DNA of 11,531 nt from an uncultured Trueperaceae bacterium (GCA_937911855.1 CALDPK010000120.1:1-11531), one strand, 5' to 3'. Positions 1 to 7,149 are shown, counted from the first letter of the stretch. Numbers and translations are program-made. The notes: generated by a model from the sequence alone, not told the origin.

Positions 1-1410
1 GCGGGCCTGCTCGAGGATGCGGATCATCGAACGGGTGGTCTGCTGGGCAGCGGGATCGTACGAACCGGCACAACCGACGAAGAACAGCACTTCGAAGTCG
101 GGGTTGTCCTCGACGAGTGGAACGTCGAGGCCGTCGGCCCATTCCATGCGCTTGTCCTGGCCGAGTCCCCATGGGTTCGCGGCGCGCTCCATCCCGCGGA
201 ACGCGGTCTGCAGCTCGGCGGGGAACTCGCCCTTCATCATCACCTGGTCGCGGCGGATGTCCATGATGTCGATCATCGGCATGTTGCCGACCGGGCACAC
301 TTCCATGCAGGCACCGCAGCCGGTGCAGGCCCAGATCGCCTCGGTGCTGATGGCGAACTCCGTCAGCTCGCGCGGGCTTTCCTCGCCCATGGCGAACGCG
401 CCGACGATGTTGTTCAGCTCGTAGCGCTTGTTCATCTCCATCGCCGCGGGGCTCAGCACCTTGCCGGTGACGTTCGCGGGGCACACTTCGGTGCAGCGGT
501 TGCACTGGATGCAGGCGTACGAGTCCAGGAGCTCCGGCCAGCGCAGGTGCTCGAGCCTGGCAGCGCCGTACTGCTCGAGCGTCTCGTCCTCAAGGTTGAT
601 CGGCTCCAGCACGCCCAGCGGCATGCGCTCTCCGTCCGGTTCGCGGCGTTCAAGCGCGAAGTTGAGCGGCGCGGTCATCAGGTGTAAGTGTTTGCTGCGC
701 GGGAAGTAGATGAAGAACAGCAGGATCAGGCCGACCGCTACCCAGAAGCCGATGTGCCAGCCCAGGAGGCGGCCGTCGCCGTAACCGACCAGCAGGGCCA
801 GGCTGGAACTGATCGGCTGCCAGGGATCGAACTGCGCGTGCGAGGCGAGCAGGAACGTCTCACCGATCAGCCTGAAACCGACGTGCAGCAGGATGAAGGT
901 ACCGACGATGAGGCTGTCACGCCGGATGGCGCCGGCACGGATGTCCTCGTGGAGAAGCGTCTCCGGGTTGCGCTGGTCCAGCCGTTCATCGCGGGTCACG
1001 AACCTGCGGATGAGCAGCCAGGTGATGCCCAGCAGGACCGCGAAGGTGAGCAGGTCAGCGCCCAGGCGGTAGATGTTGCCGAGCCAGCCGGCGCTCAAAT
1101 CCGCATACCAGCCGGGCGGGATGTAGGCGAACAGGACGTCGAAGACGTTGACGAGCAGGTAGTAAACGAAGCCGTAGAAGACGAGTGCGTGGAAGAAGCT
1201 GACCACGGGCCGCGCCTTGAAAACGTCACCCTGACCCATGGTGCGCAGGATGGCGCTGCCGGCACGCGCGGGCAGGTTATTGAAGCGGGGCTGACCTGAG
1301 GGCTGGCCCCTCTGAACCGCCAGGACGATGTTCCTGAAACCGGGCCAGGCCAGGTAAAGGCAGGTGGCAGCGAACAGAGCGAAGATGATTTTCTCGGCCA
1401 GCGTCAGCAT
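1..1410 (-). CDS. Membrane-anchored Fe-S oxidoreductase, HdrD/GlpC type (EtfD-like), C-terminus cut off
   Basis: The 470 visible codons start at the ATG at 1410-1408, preceded by a good ribosome site (GTGAGGT, about 8 bases upstream), and run off the left edge in frame. Hydrophobic segments lie near residues 8-30, 69-95, 113-134, 165-190 and 216-236; His74, His176, His219 and the SKHLHL stretch (239-244) are candidate haem b ligands, as in NarI-like membrane domains. A 4Fe-4S dicluster domain follows: CIQCNRCTEVCP (300-311) and CTGCGACMEVCP (362-373). Near residue 447 begins the first CCG-type cysteine motif (VGCAGSYD), expected to be followed by the second one outside the window. This order, haem membrane domain plus dicluster plus CCG domains, is known from proteins that pass electrons between ETF or heterodisulfide-type partners and the membrane quinone pool (mycobacterial EtfD is one named example). 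The family is clear; the electron donor is inference. Plain glycolate-oxidase or GlpC subunits usually lack the membrane part. Confidence 0.88.
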   Translation of the reverse strand, partial: MLTLAEKIIFALFAATCLYLAWPGFRNIVLAVQRGQPSGQPRFNNLPARAGSAILRTMGQGDVFKARPVVSFFHALVFYGFVYYLLVNVFDVLFAYIPPGWYADLSAGWLGNIYRLGADLLTFAVLLGITWLLIRRFVTRDERLDQRNPETLLHEDIRAGAIRRDSLIVGTFILLHVGFRLIGETFLLASHAQFDPWQPISSSLALLVGYGDGRLLGWHIGFWVAVGLILLFFIYFPRSKHLHLMTAPLNFALERREPDGERMPLGVLEPINLEDETLEQYGAARLEHLRWPELLDSYACIQCNRCTEVCPANVTGKVLSPAAMEMNKRYELNNIVGAFAMGEESPRELTEFAISTEAIWACTGCGACMEVCPVGNMPMIDIMDIRRDQVMMKGEFPAELQTAFRGMERAANPWGLGQDKRMEWADGLDVPLVEDNPDFEVLFFVGCAGSYDPAAQQTTRSMIRILEQAR

Positions 1411-1525
1411 GTTCTTTACCTCACTTGGAAACAGTCTAACTGCCCTGAGCCACGCACTGCGCAGGAAACCCGGCCATTGCTAAGCAGGGGGGTGACAACT
1501 CGAACGGCTTGTTGTACCCTTTCAC

Positions 1526-1555
1526 TTACCACGGAGAGGAGGTGGTCCTGATAAT
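1526..1555 (+). promoter_or_regulatory. Candidate sigma70 promoter for the intergenic RNA
   Basis: A -35-like TTACCA (1526-1531, 4 of 6 matches to consensus) is followed after 18 bases by GATAAT (1550-1555, 5 of 6). Transcription would start near 1562, giving a transcript of about 130 nt that ends at the terminator at 1654-1694. The -10 is good and the -35 is weak. The same stretch contains AGGAGGTGG (1537-1545), which resembles a very strong Shine-Dalgarno sequence, so an upstream promoter with translation is an alternative. Confidence 0.35.
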
Positions 1556-1561
1556 AAATGA

Positions 1562-1694
1562 TGACAGTACCAGTGGAGGTGCCCGCCTCGGGTAACTGGT
1601 GACGCCTCGGTTGTGAGCGGCTCAGTTGCCGTCGCAATACCAGGTGGGTACCGACCCGCCCCGGCAGATAAGTCCGGGGCGGGTTTCTTTTTTT
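1562..1694 (+). ncRNA. Candidate small RNA or short-ORF transcript, unknown family
   Basis: A rho-independent terminator on the plus strand has no upstream plus-strand protein gene, so something must be transcribed between about 1500 and 1694. The segment can fold into ACCAGT/ACTGGT (1569-1574 with 1595-1600) enclosing GAGG/CCTC (1576-1579 with 1586-1589), then GACG/CGTC (1601-1604 with 1630-1633) enclosing TGAG/CTCA (1614-1617 with 1621-1624), then the terminator hairpin. A 14-codon ORF (1558-1602, MMTVPVEVPASGNW) lies at its start, 15 bases after AGGAGG, which is longer than normal spacing. It could be an independent sRNA, a leader/attenuator for the GAF/GGDEF gene at 1815, or a small-peptide mRNA. 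I match it to no known RNA family. The 5' end is inferred. Confidence 0.4.
1654..1694 (+). terminator. Strong rho-independent terminator (orphan)
   Basis: The stem is a perfect 11 bp (ACCCGCCCCGG at 1654-1664 with its complement at 1674-1684) with a 9-base loop, followed by a T-rich tract to 1694 broken only by one C. There is no A-run on the other side, so it works only on the plus strand. No plus-strand protein gene ends upstream of it. Confidence 0.9.
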
Positions 1695-1814
1695 GTTTTC
1701 ATGGTTGCCGTCCGGGCAATAACCAAGGCCACCCCGGCCTTTATGCTGTTCACCCCCGGCTGAAGTAAAGTACGGTGGTCACCGCAGTAAGCGGGTACCA
1801 CATACTAGAATCCT

Positions 1815-2873
1815 ATGGCGATGTCGAACGGCGTACTCAACAGTCATGCCGCTGTGGTTCCCGAGCCGCTGCTCAAGCTGGCAGCCACGCTCAACCAGAA
1901 CCCCAGTCTGGCCGTCCAGCTGGAACAGATTGCCCAGGCTGCGGCCGACCTGACGGGCAGCGATCATGCTGACATCACCGTGTTCGACCCGTTCCTGCGC
2001 AGATCCATTCCGGCGCGCAGCAACCGGGTGTTCATGCACCAGGGTGATGACGACGCCGCTGCCTGGATCCGCGCCAACCGCACGCACCTGGTGGTGCCGG
2101 ACCTCAACTACGCCGCCGGCGACAACGACCTGACCCTGTTCAACCGCGACATAGCCAGTTACCTGGGCGTGCCCGTCATGAAAGACGGCTCGGTCGACGC
2201 GGCCCTGCTCATCTTCAACCGGCTGCCCAGCTCGTTCGAGAACGGCGAGGTGGAACTGCTCACCGCCCTCAGTCATTTCGCGGGCCTGGCGATCGAGCAT
2301 CACCGGGTGACCCACGACCTGGAAGAGACAAGCCGCATCCTGCTGCGCCTGTCGCTGACCGACCCGGCGACCGGTGTCGCTACCCGTCACCAGCTCGACC
2401 AGCACTTGAGCCGCGAGTGGGAACGCGCCGAGAACGAAGGCCTGAAACTGGCCATGATGCACGTCCAGGTGAAGCTTGCCCAGCCGGACGAGCCGACCGG
2501 TGCCGCCAGCAAGGATGAACTGGCGCTGGCGCGAACGGCCCGCATCCTGCAGTCATCGCTTTACCGGTCGCGTGACGTCATAGCCCGGTTCAGCGAATCG
2601 CTGCTCAGCGTGCTGCTGCCCGAGACGGATGAAGGCGGGGCGGTCGCCATCGCCAGACGGCTGAGGCGTGACGTGCTGCAGCTCACCGGTGAGTCAGGCG
2701 GCAACTGCCCGCAGACCAGCCTGCAGATCGGCATCGCCACTTATGACGCACTCTCGCTGCGGCGCGGGCCGCGCTTCCGGCCTGAAGACCTGCTGAAGCT
2801 GGCGGATCAGGCACTCGACATTGCCACGGCACAGGGTACCGGCGACCACCTTTCGGTACTGCAGCTGAACTAG
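1815..2873 (+). CDS. GAF domain protein with degenerate GGDEF domain, probable c-di-GMP receptor
   Basis: This is a 352-residue protein with no signal peptide or membrane segment. Residues about 20-163 read as a GAF-type sensor domain and 172-350 as a GGDEF fold, entered through LSLTDPATG (179-187). The catalytic GGDEF is replaced by SESLL (260-264, in the context ARF-SESLL-SVLLPET), and the metal-binding Asp expected in the early strand is absent (LAMMHVQVK, 212-220). Diguanylate cyclase activity is therefore unlikely. The inhibitory-site motif RxxD is kept exactly, at Arg251-Asp254, five residues before the SESLL position. In known proteins such as PelD, a GAF plus degenerate GGDEF with an intact RxxD binds c-di-GMP as a receptor; that role is inferred here. 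There is no Shine-Dalgarno sequence. CATACT and TAGAAT lie just upstream, so the mRNA may be leaderless, and ATG 1821 is an alternative start. The thioesterase gene follows after 9 bases. Confidence 0.85.
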   Translation: MAMSNGVLNSHAAVVPEPLLKLAATLNQNPSLAVQLEQIAQAAADLTGSDHADITVFDPFLRRSIPARSNRVFMHQGDDDAAAWIRANRTHLVVPDLNYAAGDNDLTLFNRDIASYLGVPVMKDGSVDAALLIFNRLPSSFENGEVELLTALSHFAGLAIEHHRVTHDLEETSRILLRLSLTDPATGVATRHQLDQHLSREWERAENEGLKLAMMHVQVKLAQPDEPTGAASKDELALARTARILQSSLYRSRDVIARFSESLLSVLLPETDEGGAVAIARRLRRDVLQLTGESGGNCPQTSLQIGIATYDALSLRRGPRFRPEDLLKLADQALDIATAQGTGDHLSVLQLN

Positions 2874-2882
2874 ACTGGACGG

Positions 2883-3362
2883 GTGAAGAGCAACAGTTCT
2901 GACTGGGTCACGCACTCGGACATGGTCTTTCCGCAGGACGCGAACCCGCTGGGCACGATGTTCGGTGGCCGCGTCATGCAGATCATGGACGTGAACTCCG
3001 CGATCGCCGCGTTCCGCTTCTGCCGCATGGCAGCCGTTACCGCCTCGAGCGAACCGATTGATTTCCGTACGCCCATCAGCGTCGGTGACGTAATCGAAGT
3101 ACGCAGCCGCGTGGCCTGGGCAGGCCGCAGCAGCATGATCATCCGCAGCGAGGTGTTCAGCGAGAACCCGCTCACCGGCGACCGCAGGCTGTGCACCATC
3201 GGCCACATGAATTTCGTCGCCATCGGCGCAGAGGGCCGGCCCGCGCCGGTGCCCGAACTGGTGCTGCGCGATGCGGACGAGGAGCGCCACTGGCAGGAAG
3301 GTGAGCGCGTGCGCGAGCACATCCTCCGGCGCCGCGAGCAGGGGACTGTCGACCAAACCTGA
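2883..3362 (+). CDS. Acyl-CoA thioesterase, hotdog fold (YciA/cytosolic acyl-CoA hydrolase type)
   Basis: This 159-residue protein hydrolyses acyl-CoA to free acid and CoA in the cytoplasm, judging by family. The hotdog signature is clear: NPLGTMFGG (21-29), then MQIMD with Asp36 at the start of the long central helix, and SEPIDFRTPISVGD (56-69), the usual second conserved block. Length is typical for the single-hotdog family; the last 40 residues are charged and helical. The start is GTG at 2883, which places the conserved block about 20 residues in, as in relatives; an ATG at 2921-2923 would remove most of the segment before it. It begins 9 bases after the stop of the GAF/GGDEF gene, so the two may be cotranscribed. 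No Shine-Dalgarno is visible, but TAGACT (2871-2876) lies 6 bases before the start. The natural chain-length preference cannot be read from sequence. Confidence 0.9.
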   Translation: MKSNSSDWVTHSDMVFPQDANPLGTMFGGRVMQIMDVNSAIAAFRFCRMAAVTASSEPIDFRTPISVGDVIEVRSRVAWAGRSSMIIRSEVFSENPLTGDRRLCTIGHMNFVAIGAEGRPAPVPELVLRDADEERHWQEGERVREHILRRREQGTVDQT

Positions 3363-3397
3363 GTCCGCAGCCGGCTGCATGGGCGATAATGCACCGC

Positions 3398-5302
3398 ATG
3401 GACGCCAAGAGATTTCCCCTTGATACGAGCGGTTACGTCCCACTCAACCTGGACATAAACCAGCCGCAGCTGACTGACGAGGAATTCTCGCAGTGGCTTA
3501 AGAACATAGACATCATGCGTGAGGTCATCGTGTTCTTCACGGCGATCTCCGCAGGCCGCGGCCTTGCCGGCCATACCGGCGGCGCTTTCGACGTGGTTCC
3601 CGAAGCGCTGCTGGTGGACGGTTACATCCGCGGCGGCGCCCCGATCTACCCGCACATCCTCGATGAAGCCGGTCACCGCGTGGCCCTGCAGTACGCACTG
3701 AGCGCCTTCAACGGCCACATCAGCATGGACGACCTGATGGATTACCGCGTGGCCGGCAAGGGGCTGTACGGCCACCCGGAGATCGACGCGGAGCGCGGCA
3801 TCGGCTTCGCCTCAGGCCGGCTCGGGCACATCTGGCCGTTTGCCAACGGCATCGCCATGGCTCACCCGCATCAGGCGGTCGTGATCCTGGGCTCGGACGG
3901 GGCGCAGATGGAAGGCAACGACGCCGAGGCAGCCCGCCTGGCGGTGGCGCAGAGGCTTAACGTGAAGCTGCTGATCGACGACAACAACGTCACCATCGCC
4001 GGGCATCCGGACGAGTACATGCCCGGCTTCAGCGTCGAAGCCACCCTCGCGGGTCACGGCCTGAGCGTCAACGCCGGGCAGGCGGAGGAGTTCCGCGACC
4101 TGCACGCCCGCATCCATCACGCCCTCATCACACCCGGCCCCTTCGCTGTCGTCAACAAGCGGGTCATGGCGCCGGGCGTCACTGGCATCGAAGGCGAGAC
4201 TGCCGGTCACGACGCGATCCCCGTCAAGCACGCAAGTGCCTGGCTGCGCGAGCGCGGTCACGAAGAAGCTGCCAGCTTCTTGGAGGCCGTCGAGAAACTC
4301 AGCCACGAGGTCGAGTATCTGGGCAGCTCGGAGGACTTAGGCAGCAACCGCAAGACCTTCGGCAGCGTCGTCTCGGACATCCTTGACGAACTGCCCGAAT
4401 CGGAACGCGCGAAACGCGTCATGGCTATAGACAGCGACCTGGCGGGTTCGACCGGCCTCAGCACGATCGCCAGCCGCCACCCGGAAGTGTTCGTGTACGG
4501 CGGCGTGATGGAACGCGGCAACTTCTCGGCTGCCGCCGGTTTCGGTGCCGGCGAGGGCCGCCAGGGCATCTTCAGCACCTTCTCCGCCTTCCTCGAGATG
4601 GTCGTGAGCGAACTGACGATGGCGCGCCTGAACAACGCGAACGTCCTCAGCCACTTCTCGCACGCCGGCGTGGACGCCATCGCGGACAACACCAGCCACT
4701 TCGGCATCAACATCATGTTCGCCGACAACGGCGTGGAGCAGCAGGGCGTGACCCCGCTGTACTTCCCCGCCGACGCCCTGCAGTTCGAGAAAGTCCTGCG
4801 CCACATCTTCTGGCAGGACGGACCGCGCTTCATCTTCAGCACCCGCTCCGAAGTGCCGTACATTCATGCCACTGACGGCAGCCGCTTCTTCGGCGACGGT
4901 TACCAGTTCACGCCCGGCAAGGATGAGGTCATCCGCGAAGGCAAGGACGGCTGGATAGTCTCCTTCGGCGACATGCTGTTCCGCTCACTCGATGCGGTCG
5001 AGCGGCTGCGCGGGCAGGGCCTTGACGTCGGCCTGATCAACAAGCCGCTGGTCAACGTTCCGGACGAGGAAACCCTGGAGCGCATCGGTCAGTCGAAGTT
5101 CGTGCTGGTCGCAGAAAGCCTGAACGCCGGCACCGGCCTGGGCAGCCGCTTCGGAACCTGGCTGCTCGAGCGCGGCCATTCGCCCCGTTACGCGCACATG
5201 GGCGTACGCAGGGTGGGCGACGGCGGAACCTTCGAGCAGATCAGCCACCAAGGCCTCGAGGCCGAAGACATCCTGAACCGGGTGCTGGAACTGGCCCGGT
5301 GA
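3398..5302 (+). CDS. Transketolase-like thiamine diphosphate enzyme
   Basis: This single-chain TPP enzyme carries the full transketolase layout. Numbering is from an upstream ATG at 3389 (637 aa); the start given here removes three residues. The TPP/Mg motif is GSDGA (168-172) to DDNN (197-200). By eye, residues equivalent to E. coli transketolase are kept: His62 (GHTGG), His96, catalytic Glu375 (VMERGNF), His425, Asp433 and His437, and phosphate-binding candidates Arg321 and Arg486. The C-terminal domain (about 510-637) ends the protein as in transketolases. The family would transfer two-carbon ketol units between sugar phosphates in the pentose phosphate pathway. It is slightly shorter than E. 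coli Tkt and divergent (for example SGRLGH in place of TGPLGQ), so a different ketose or keto-acid substrate is possible. I chose ATG 3398 because GATAAT (3385-3390) overlaps the ATG at 3389 and lies 7 bases before 3398; no Shine-Dalgarno is present. Confidence 0.85.
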   Translation: MDAKRFPLDTSGYVPLNLDINQPQLTDEEFSQWLKNIDIMREVIVFFTAISAGRGLAGHTGGAFDVVPEALLVDGYIRGGAPIYPHILDEAGHRVALQYALSAFNGHISMDDLMDYRVAGKGLYGHPEIDAERGIGFASGRLGHIWPFANGIAMAHPHQAVVILGSDGAQMEGNDAEAARLAVAQRLNVKLLIDDNNVTIAGHPDEYMPGFSVEATLAGHGLSVNAGQAEEFRDLHARIHHALITPGPFAVVNKRVMAPGVTGIEGETAGHDAIPVKHASAWLRERGHEEAASFLEAVEKLSHEVEYLGSSEDLGSNRKTFGSVVSDILDELPESERAKRVMAIDSDLAGSTGLSTIASRHPEVFVYGGVMERGNFSAAAGFGAGEGRQGIFSTFSAFLEMVVSELTMARLNNANVLSHFSHAGVDAIADNTSHFGINIMFADNGVEQQGVTPLYFPADALQFEKVLRHIFWQDGPRFIFSTRSEVPYIHATDGSRFFGDGYQFTPGKDEVIREGKDGWIVSFGDMLFRSLDAVERLRGQGLDVGLINKPLVNVPDEETLERIGQSKFVLVAESLNAGTGLGSRFGTWLLERGHSPRYAHMGVRRVGDGGTFEQISHQGLEAEDILNRVLELAR

Positions 5303-5324
5303 CCCGCGTTCTCATACGGGCCGC

Positions 5325-5333
5325 TGCTACAAT
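5325..5333 (+). promoter_or_regulatory. Extended -10 promoter for the DUF3352-like gene
   Basis: TGCTACAAT matches an extended -10 element (TGn followed by TACAAT, 5 of 6 matches). Transcription would start near 5340, giving a leader of about 46 bases before the ATG at 5386. No convincing -35 is present, which is usual for extended -10 promoters. There is no terminator between the transketolase-like gene and this point, so read-through is also possible. Confidence 0.5.
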
Positions 5334-5347
5334 TCGCACCGTCAAGG

Positions 5348-5362
5348 CAGCGGTCACCGCTG
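5348..5362. repeat. Inverted repeat in the 5' leader (possible operator or RNA hairpin)
   Basis: CAGCGGT and ACCGCTG form a 7-bp inverted repeat around a single C, just downstream of the predicted transcription start and 7 bases before the ribosome site GGGAGG (5370-5375). With a one-base centre it fits a dimeric protein site better than a tight RNA hairpin. A related palindrome (CGGTGGTCACCG, 1773-1784) lies upstream of the GAF/GGDEF gene; both share GGTCACCGC. Confidence 0.4.
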
Positions 5363-5385
5363 TCACTCCGGGAGGTATTCATTAA

Positions 5386-7131
5386 ATGAGCAATTTCAGA
5401 TTCGCGCGCCTGACGGGCACGCTGGCCGCCGCAGCGCTGCTGGCAACCCCAGCACTGGCCGATCCTGCCGTACTGCCGGCCGACACGGTGTTCGCAGTCG
5501 GCATGAACGAAGTCAGCCAGAACGCAGAACGGTTCCAGCCGTTCGTTGACGAATGGAACCGCCTGGGCCTCACCGAGTCGCTCGGCACCCTGTTCGGCGC
5601 AAACGAAGAGCTCGATTCAGCCATGGACGAACTCGAAGCGCTGGACGACGTGGATTTCCTGGAACTGATGGGCGATTCCGCCTGGCTGGCAGTCTCGCTG
5701 TCCGCCAGCAACCCGGTTCCGGTCGTGACCTTCATCGCCACGCCGACCGGTGAAGCGCTCGCCCAGGTGAACGACCAGCTGGCCGCCGTAGAAAGCGAAC
5801 CGGACGTCCTCGAGCTGACCGAAGGCAACTACACCTTCTGGGTCGTCGAGATCGACGAGGAAGCCACCGACGGTTTCGTGACCGGCGTCGCCCTGACGAT
5901 GGTCGACGATCAGCTCATCGTCAGCAGCACGCCTGACGCGCTGCGCGGCGTGCTGCGCCTCATGGGCGGCTCGAACGAACCGTCCCTGGCTGGCGTGGAG
6001 GCCTTCGGCCAGGTGGCACACCTGCAGGACAGCCACATCTTCAGCTACGTGGACATGGCCGCCGCCGCCCGCACCGCGCAGACGTTTGCCCGGCCCTTCG
6101 CCCAGGAGTTCGGCGTGAACTCGCTGCTCGATGAAGCTGTGAGTGCCATGGTCACAGCCGGCGTGGTCGCCGGTGGCAACAACTTCACTGACGACGGCAT
6201 GAGCACCACCAGCGTGCAGATCGTCGGTGACGAAAGCTCCACCATCCGCAGCCTGCTGCTCGACCGCAGCCCTGCCAGCAAGGACGCACTGGTGTTCGTC
6301 CCGACGGACGCGCTCTCGGTCACGAGCGGCTACAGCAACCCGACCGCCTGGTGGGGTTACTTCAACACGCTCGTCGCCAGCTACCCGGAACTCGGCATCA
6401 GCAGCCTCGATGAACTGCTCATGATGTTCGTGGGCCTGGACCTGCGCAGCAGCTTCTTCAGCTGGGTCGGCAACGAGATGACCACTGTCACGACCGGCCT
6501 CACCGCGGCCACCGCCCCGGGCGTAGCCAGCGAGAACCTGCTGGGCGAGAACCTCTACATCCTGCGCACCGAAGCCGACGCTGACGCGCAGGCCGGCCTG
6601 GACACCATCATGCAGATGGCCAGCATGATGCTCAGCGCGTTCACCAGCCTGGACGGCAGCACTGCCGGCCAGCCCGACACGGGCAGCAGCGAGACCGTCG
6701 ACGGCGTCAACGTCCGCACCTTCACCCTGACTGACGGCGTCGTGGTCTCCTACGCGGTAACCGACGGGTTCGTGCTCATCGCAACCGACGACACCTCCGT
6801 GGCGGCCGCACTGGAAGCACGCGCTGCAGGCAGCGAAGCTCCGGCAACCGTCACCCGCCTGCTCGGTTCGATCCCTGCCGGCGCCGTGAGCTTCAGCGTT
6901 TCCGACAACGAGGCCAGCCTCCGCTCGCTCGCCGGTCAGGCAGCAGCGCAGGTCGAGATGGTAGCCGGCCTGTCCGGCGGCAGCGTCGACTTCGACGCCC
7001 TCGACTCGGCCAGCAGCGGCATCGAGGAGTTCCTGAACTTCGTGGCCGATCACCTGGACGGCAGCTGGGCCTACACGACCATCGACGGCAACGTCATCGT
7101 GAGCGAAGGCTTCACGGAGATCGCCTGGTAA
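5386..7131 (+). CDS. Exported acidic protein, DUF3352-like
   Basis: This 581-residue protein has a Sec signal peptide: FRFAR, then a hydrophobic Ala/Leu stretch (10-22) and an ALA|D cleavage site after residue 25. The mature part opens with VLPADTVFAVGMNEV, the kind of start seen in DUF3352 proteins, and alternates strands with repeated modules such as LGENLYIL, GVALTMVDDQLIVSST and VVSYAVTDGFVLIATDD, which look like internal repeats of one fold. No catalytic motif is recognisable and function is unknown. The mature chain is strikingly acidic, has a single lysine (in PASKDA) and no cysteine. The start is well supported: GGGAGG lies 10 bases before the ATG. The gene has its own probable promoter (5325-5333) and a strong terminator (7154-7193), so it is probably monocistronic or the last gene of a longer transcript. 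The DUF3352 assignment is from memory of the family and is moderately certain; export is well supported. Confidence 0.8.
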   Translation: MSNFRFARLTGTLAAAALLATPALADPAVLPADTVFAVGMNEVSQNAERFQPFVDEWNRLGLTESLGTLFGANEELDSAMDELEALDDVDFLELMGDSAWLAVSLSASNPVPVVTFIATPTGEALAQVNDQLAAVESEPDVLELTEGNYTFWVVEIDEEATDGFVTGVALTMVDDQLIVSSTPDALRGVLRLMGGSNEPSLAGVEAFGQVAHLQDSHIFSYVDMAAAARTAQTFARPFAQEFGVNSLLDEAVSAMVTAGVVAGGNNFTDDGMSTTSVQIVGDESSTIRSLLLDRSPASKDALVFVPTDALSVTSGYSNPTAWWGYFNTLVASYPELGISSLDELLMMFVGLDLRSSFFSWVGNEMTTVTTGLTAATAPGVASENLLGENLYILRTEADADAQAGLDTIMQMASMMLSAFTSLDGSTAGQPDTGSSETVDGVNVRTFTLTDGVVVSYAVTDGFVLIATDDTSVAAALEARAAGSEAPATVTRLLGSIPAGAVSFSVSDNEASLRSLAGQAAAQVEMVAGLSGGSVDFDALDSASSGIEEFLNFVADHLDGSWAYTTIDGNVIVSEGFTEIAW

Positions 7132-7149
7132 GCAAAACCTTCAAGCAAT

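Larger units (their letters stand above)
1411..1814. other. 404-base intergenic region with orphan terminator
   Basis: This gap separates the minus-strand Fe-S oxidoreductase from the plus-strand GAF/GGDEF gene, so it should contain two divergent promoters. It also contains a strong plus-strand terminator (1654-1694), a candidate promoter (1526-1555) and several inverted repeats: ACCAC/GTGGT (1528-1532 and 1542-1546, loop GGAGAGGAG), ACCAGT/ACTGGT (1569-1574 and 1595-1600), TTGCC/GGCAA (1705-1709 and 1715-1719) and AAGGCC/GGCCTT (1725-1730 and 1736-1741). I recognise no known riboswitch or tRNA. The minus-strand reading frame here (1416-1637) has no family signature and I do not regard it as a gene. 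Confidence 0.7.

Noticed and set aside
688..1299. 203-codon plus-strand open frame
   Set aside because: It lies opposite the membrane and Fe-S domains of the minus-strand oxidoreductase and has a repetitive Glu/Asp/Gln composition typical of antisense frames.
1416..1637. 73-codon minus-strand frame in the intergenic region
   Set aside because: No ribosome site or recognisable motif, and it crosses the candidate structured RNA; not supported.
1500..1650. CsrB/RsmZ-type sRNA
   Set aside because: Only about three GGA motifs are present; that family has many regularly spaced GGA hairpin loops.
1500..1694. Known riboswitch (c-di-GMP GEMM, glycine, TPP, cobalamin, Moco)
   Set aside because: None of the conserved core sequences of these classes, as I remember them, is present, although the GGAGAG stretch at 1533 briefly suggested glycine.
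1725..1745. Second terminator (AAGGCC/GGCCTT hairpin)
   Set aside because: A 6-bp stem with no T-tract on either strand.
2561..2610. Active diguanylate cyclase
   Set aside because: The GGDEF signature is fully replaced (SESLL) and the metal-binding Asp is absent.
5617..7053. 478-codon minus-strand open frame opposite the DUF3352-like gene
   Set aside because: It is composed of low-complexity His/Gly/Ala/Val-rich sequence with no family signature and mirrors the codon pattern of the real gene, which has a signal peptide, SD and terminator.
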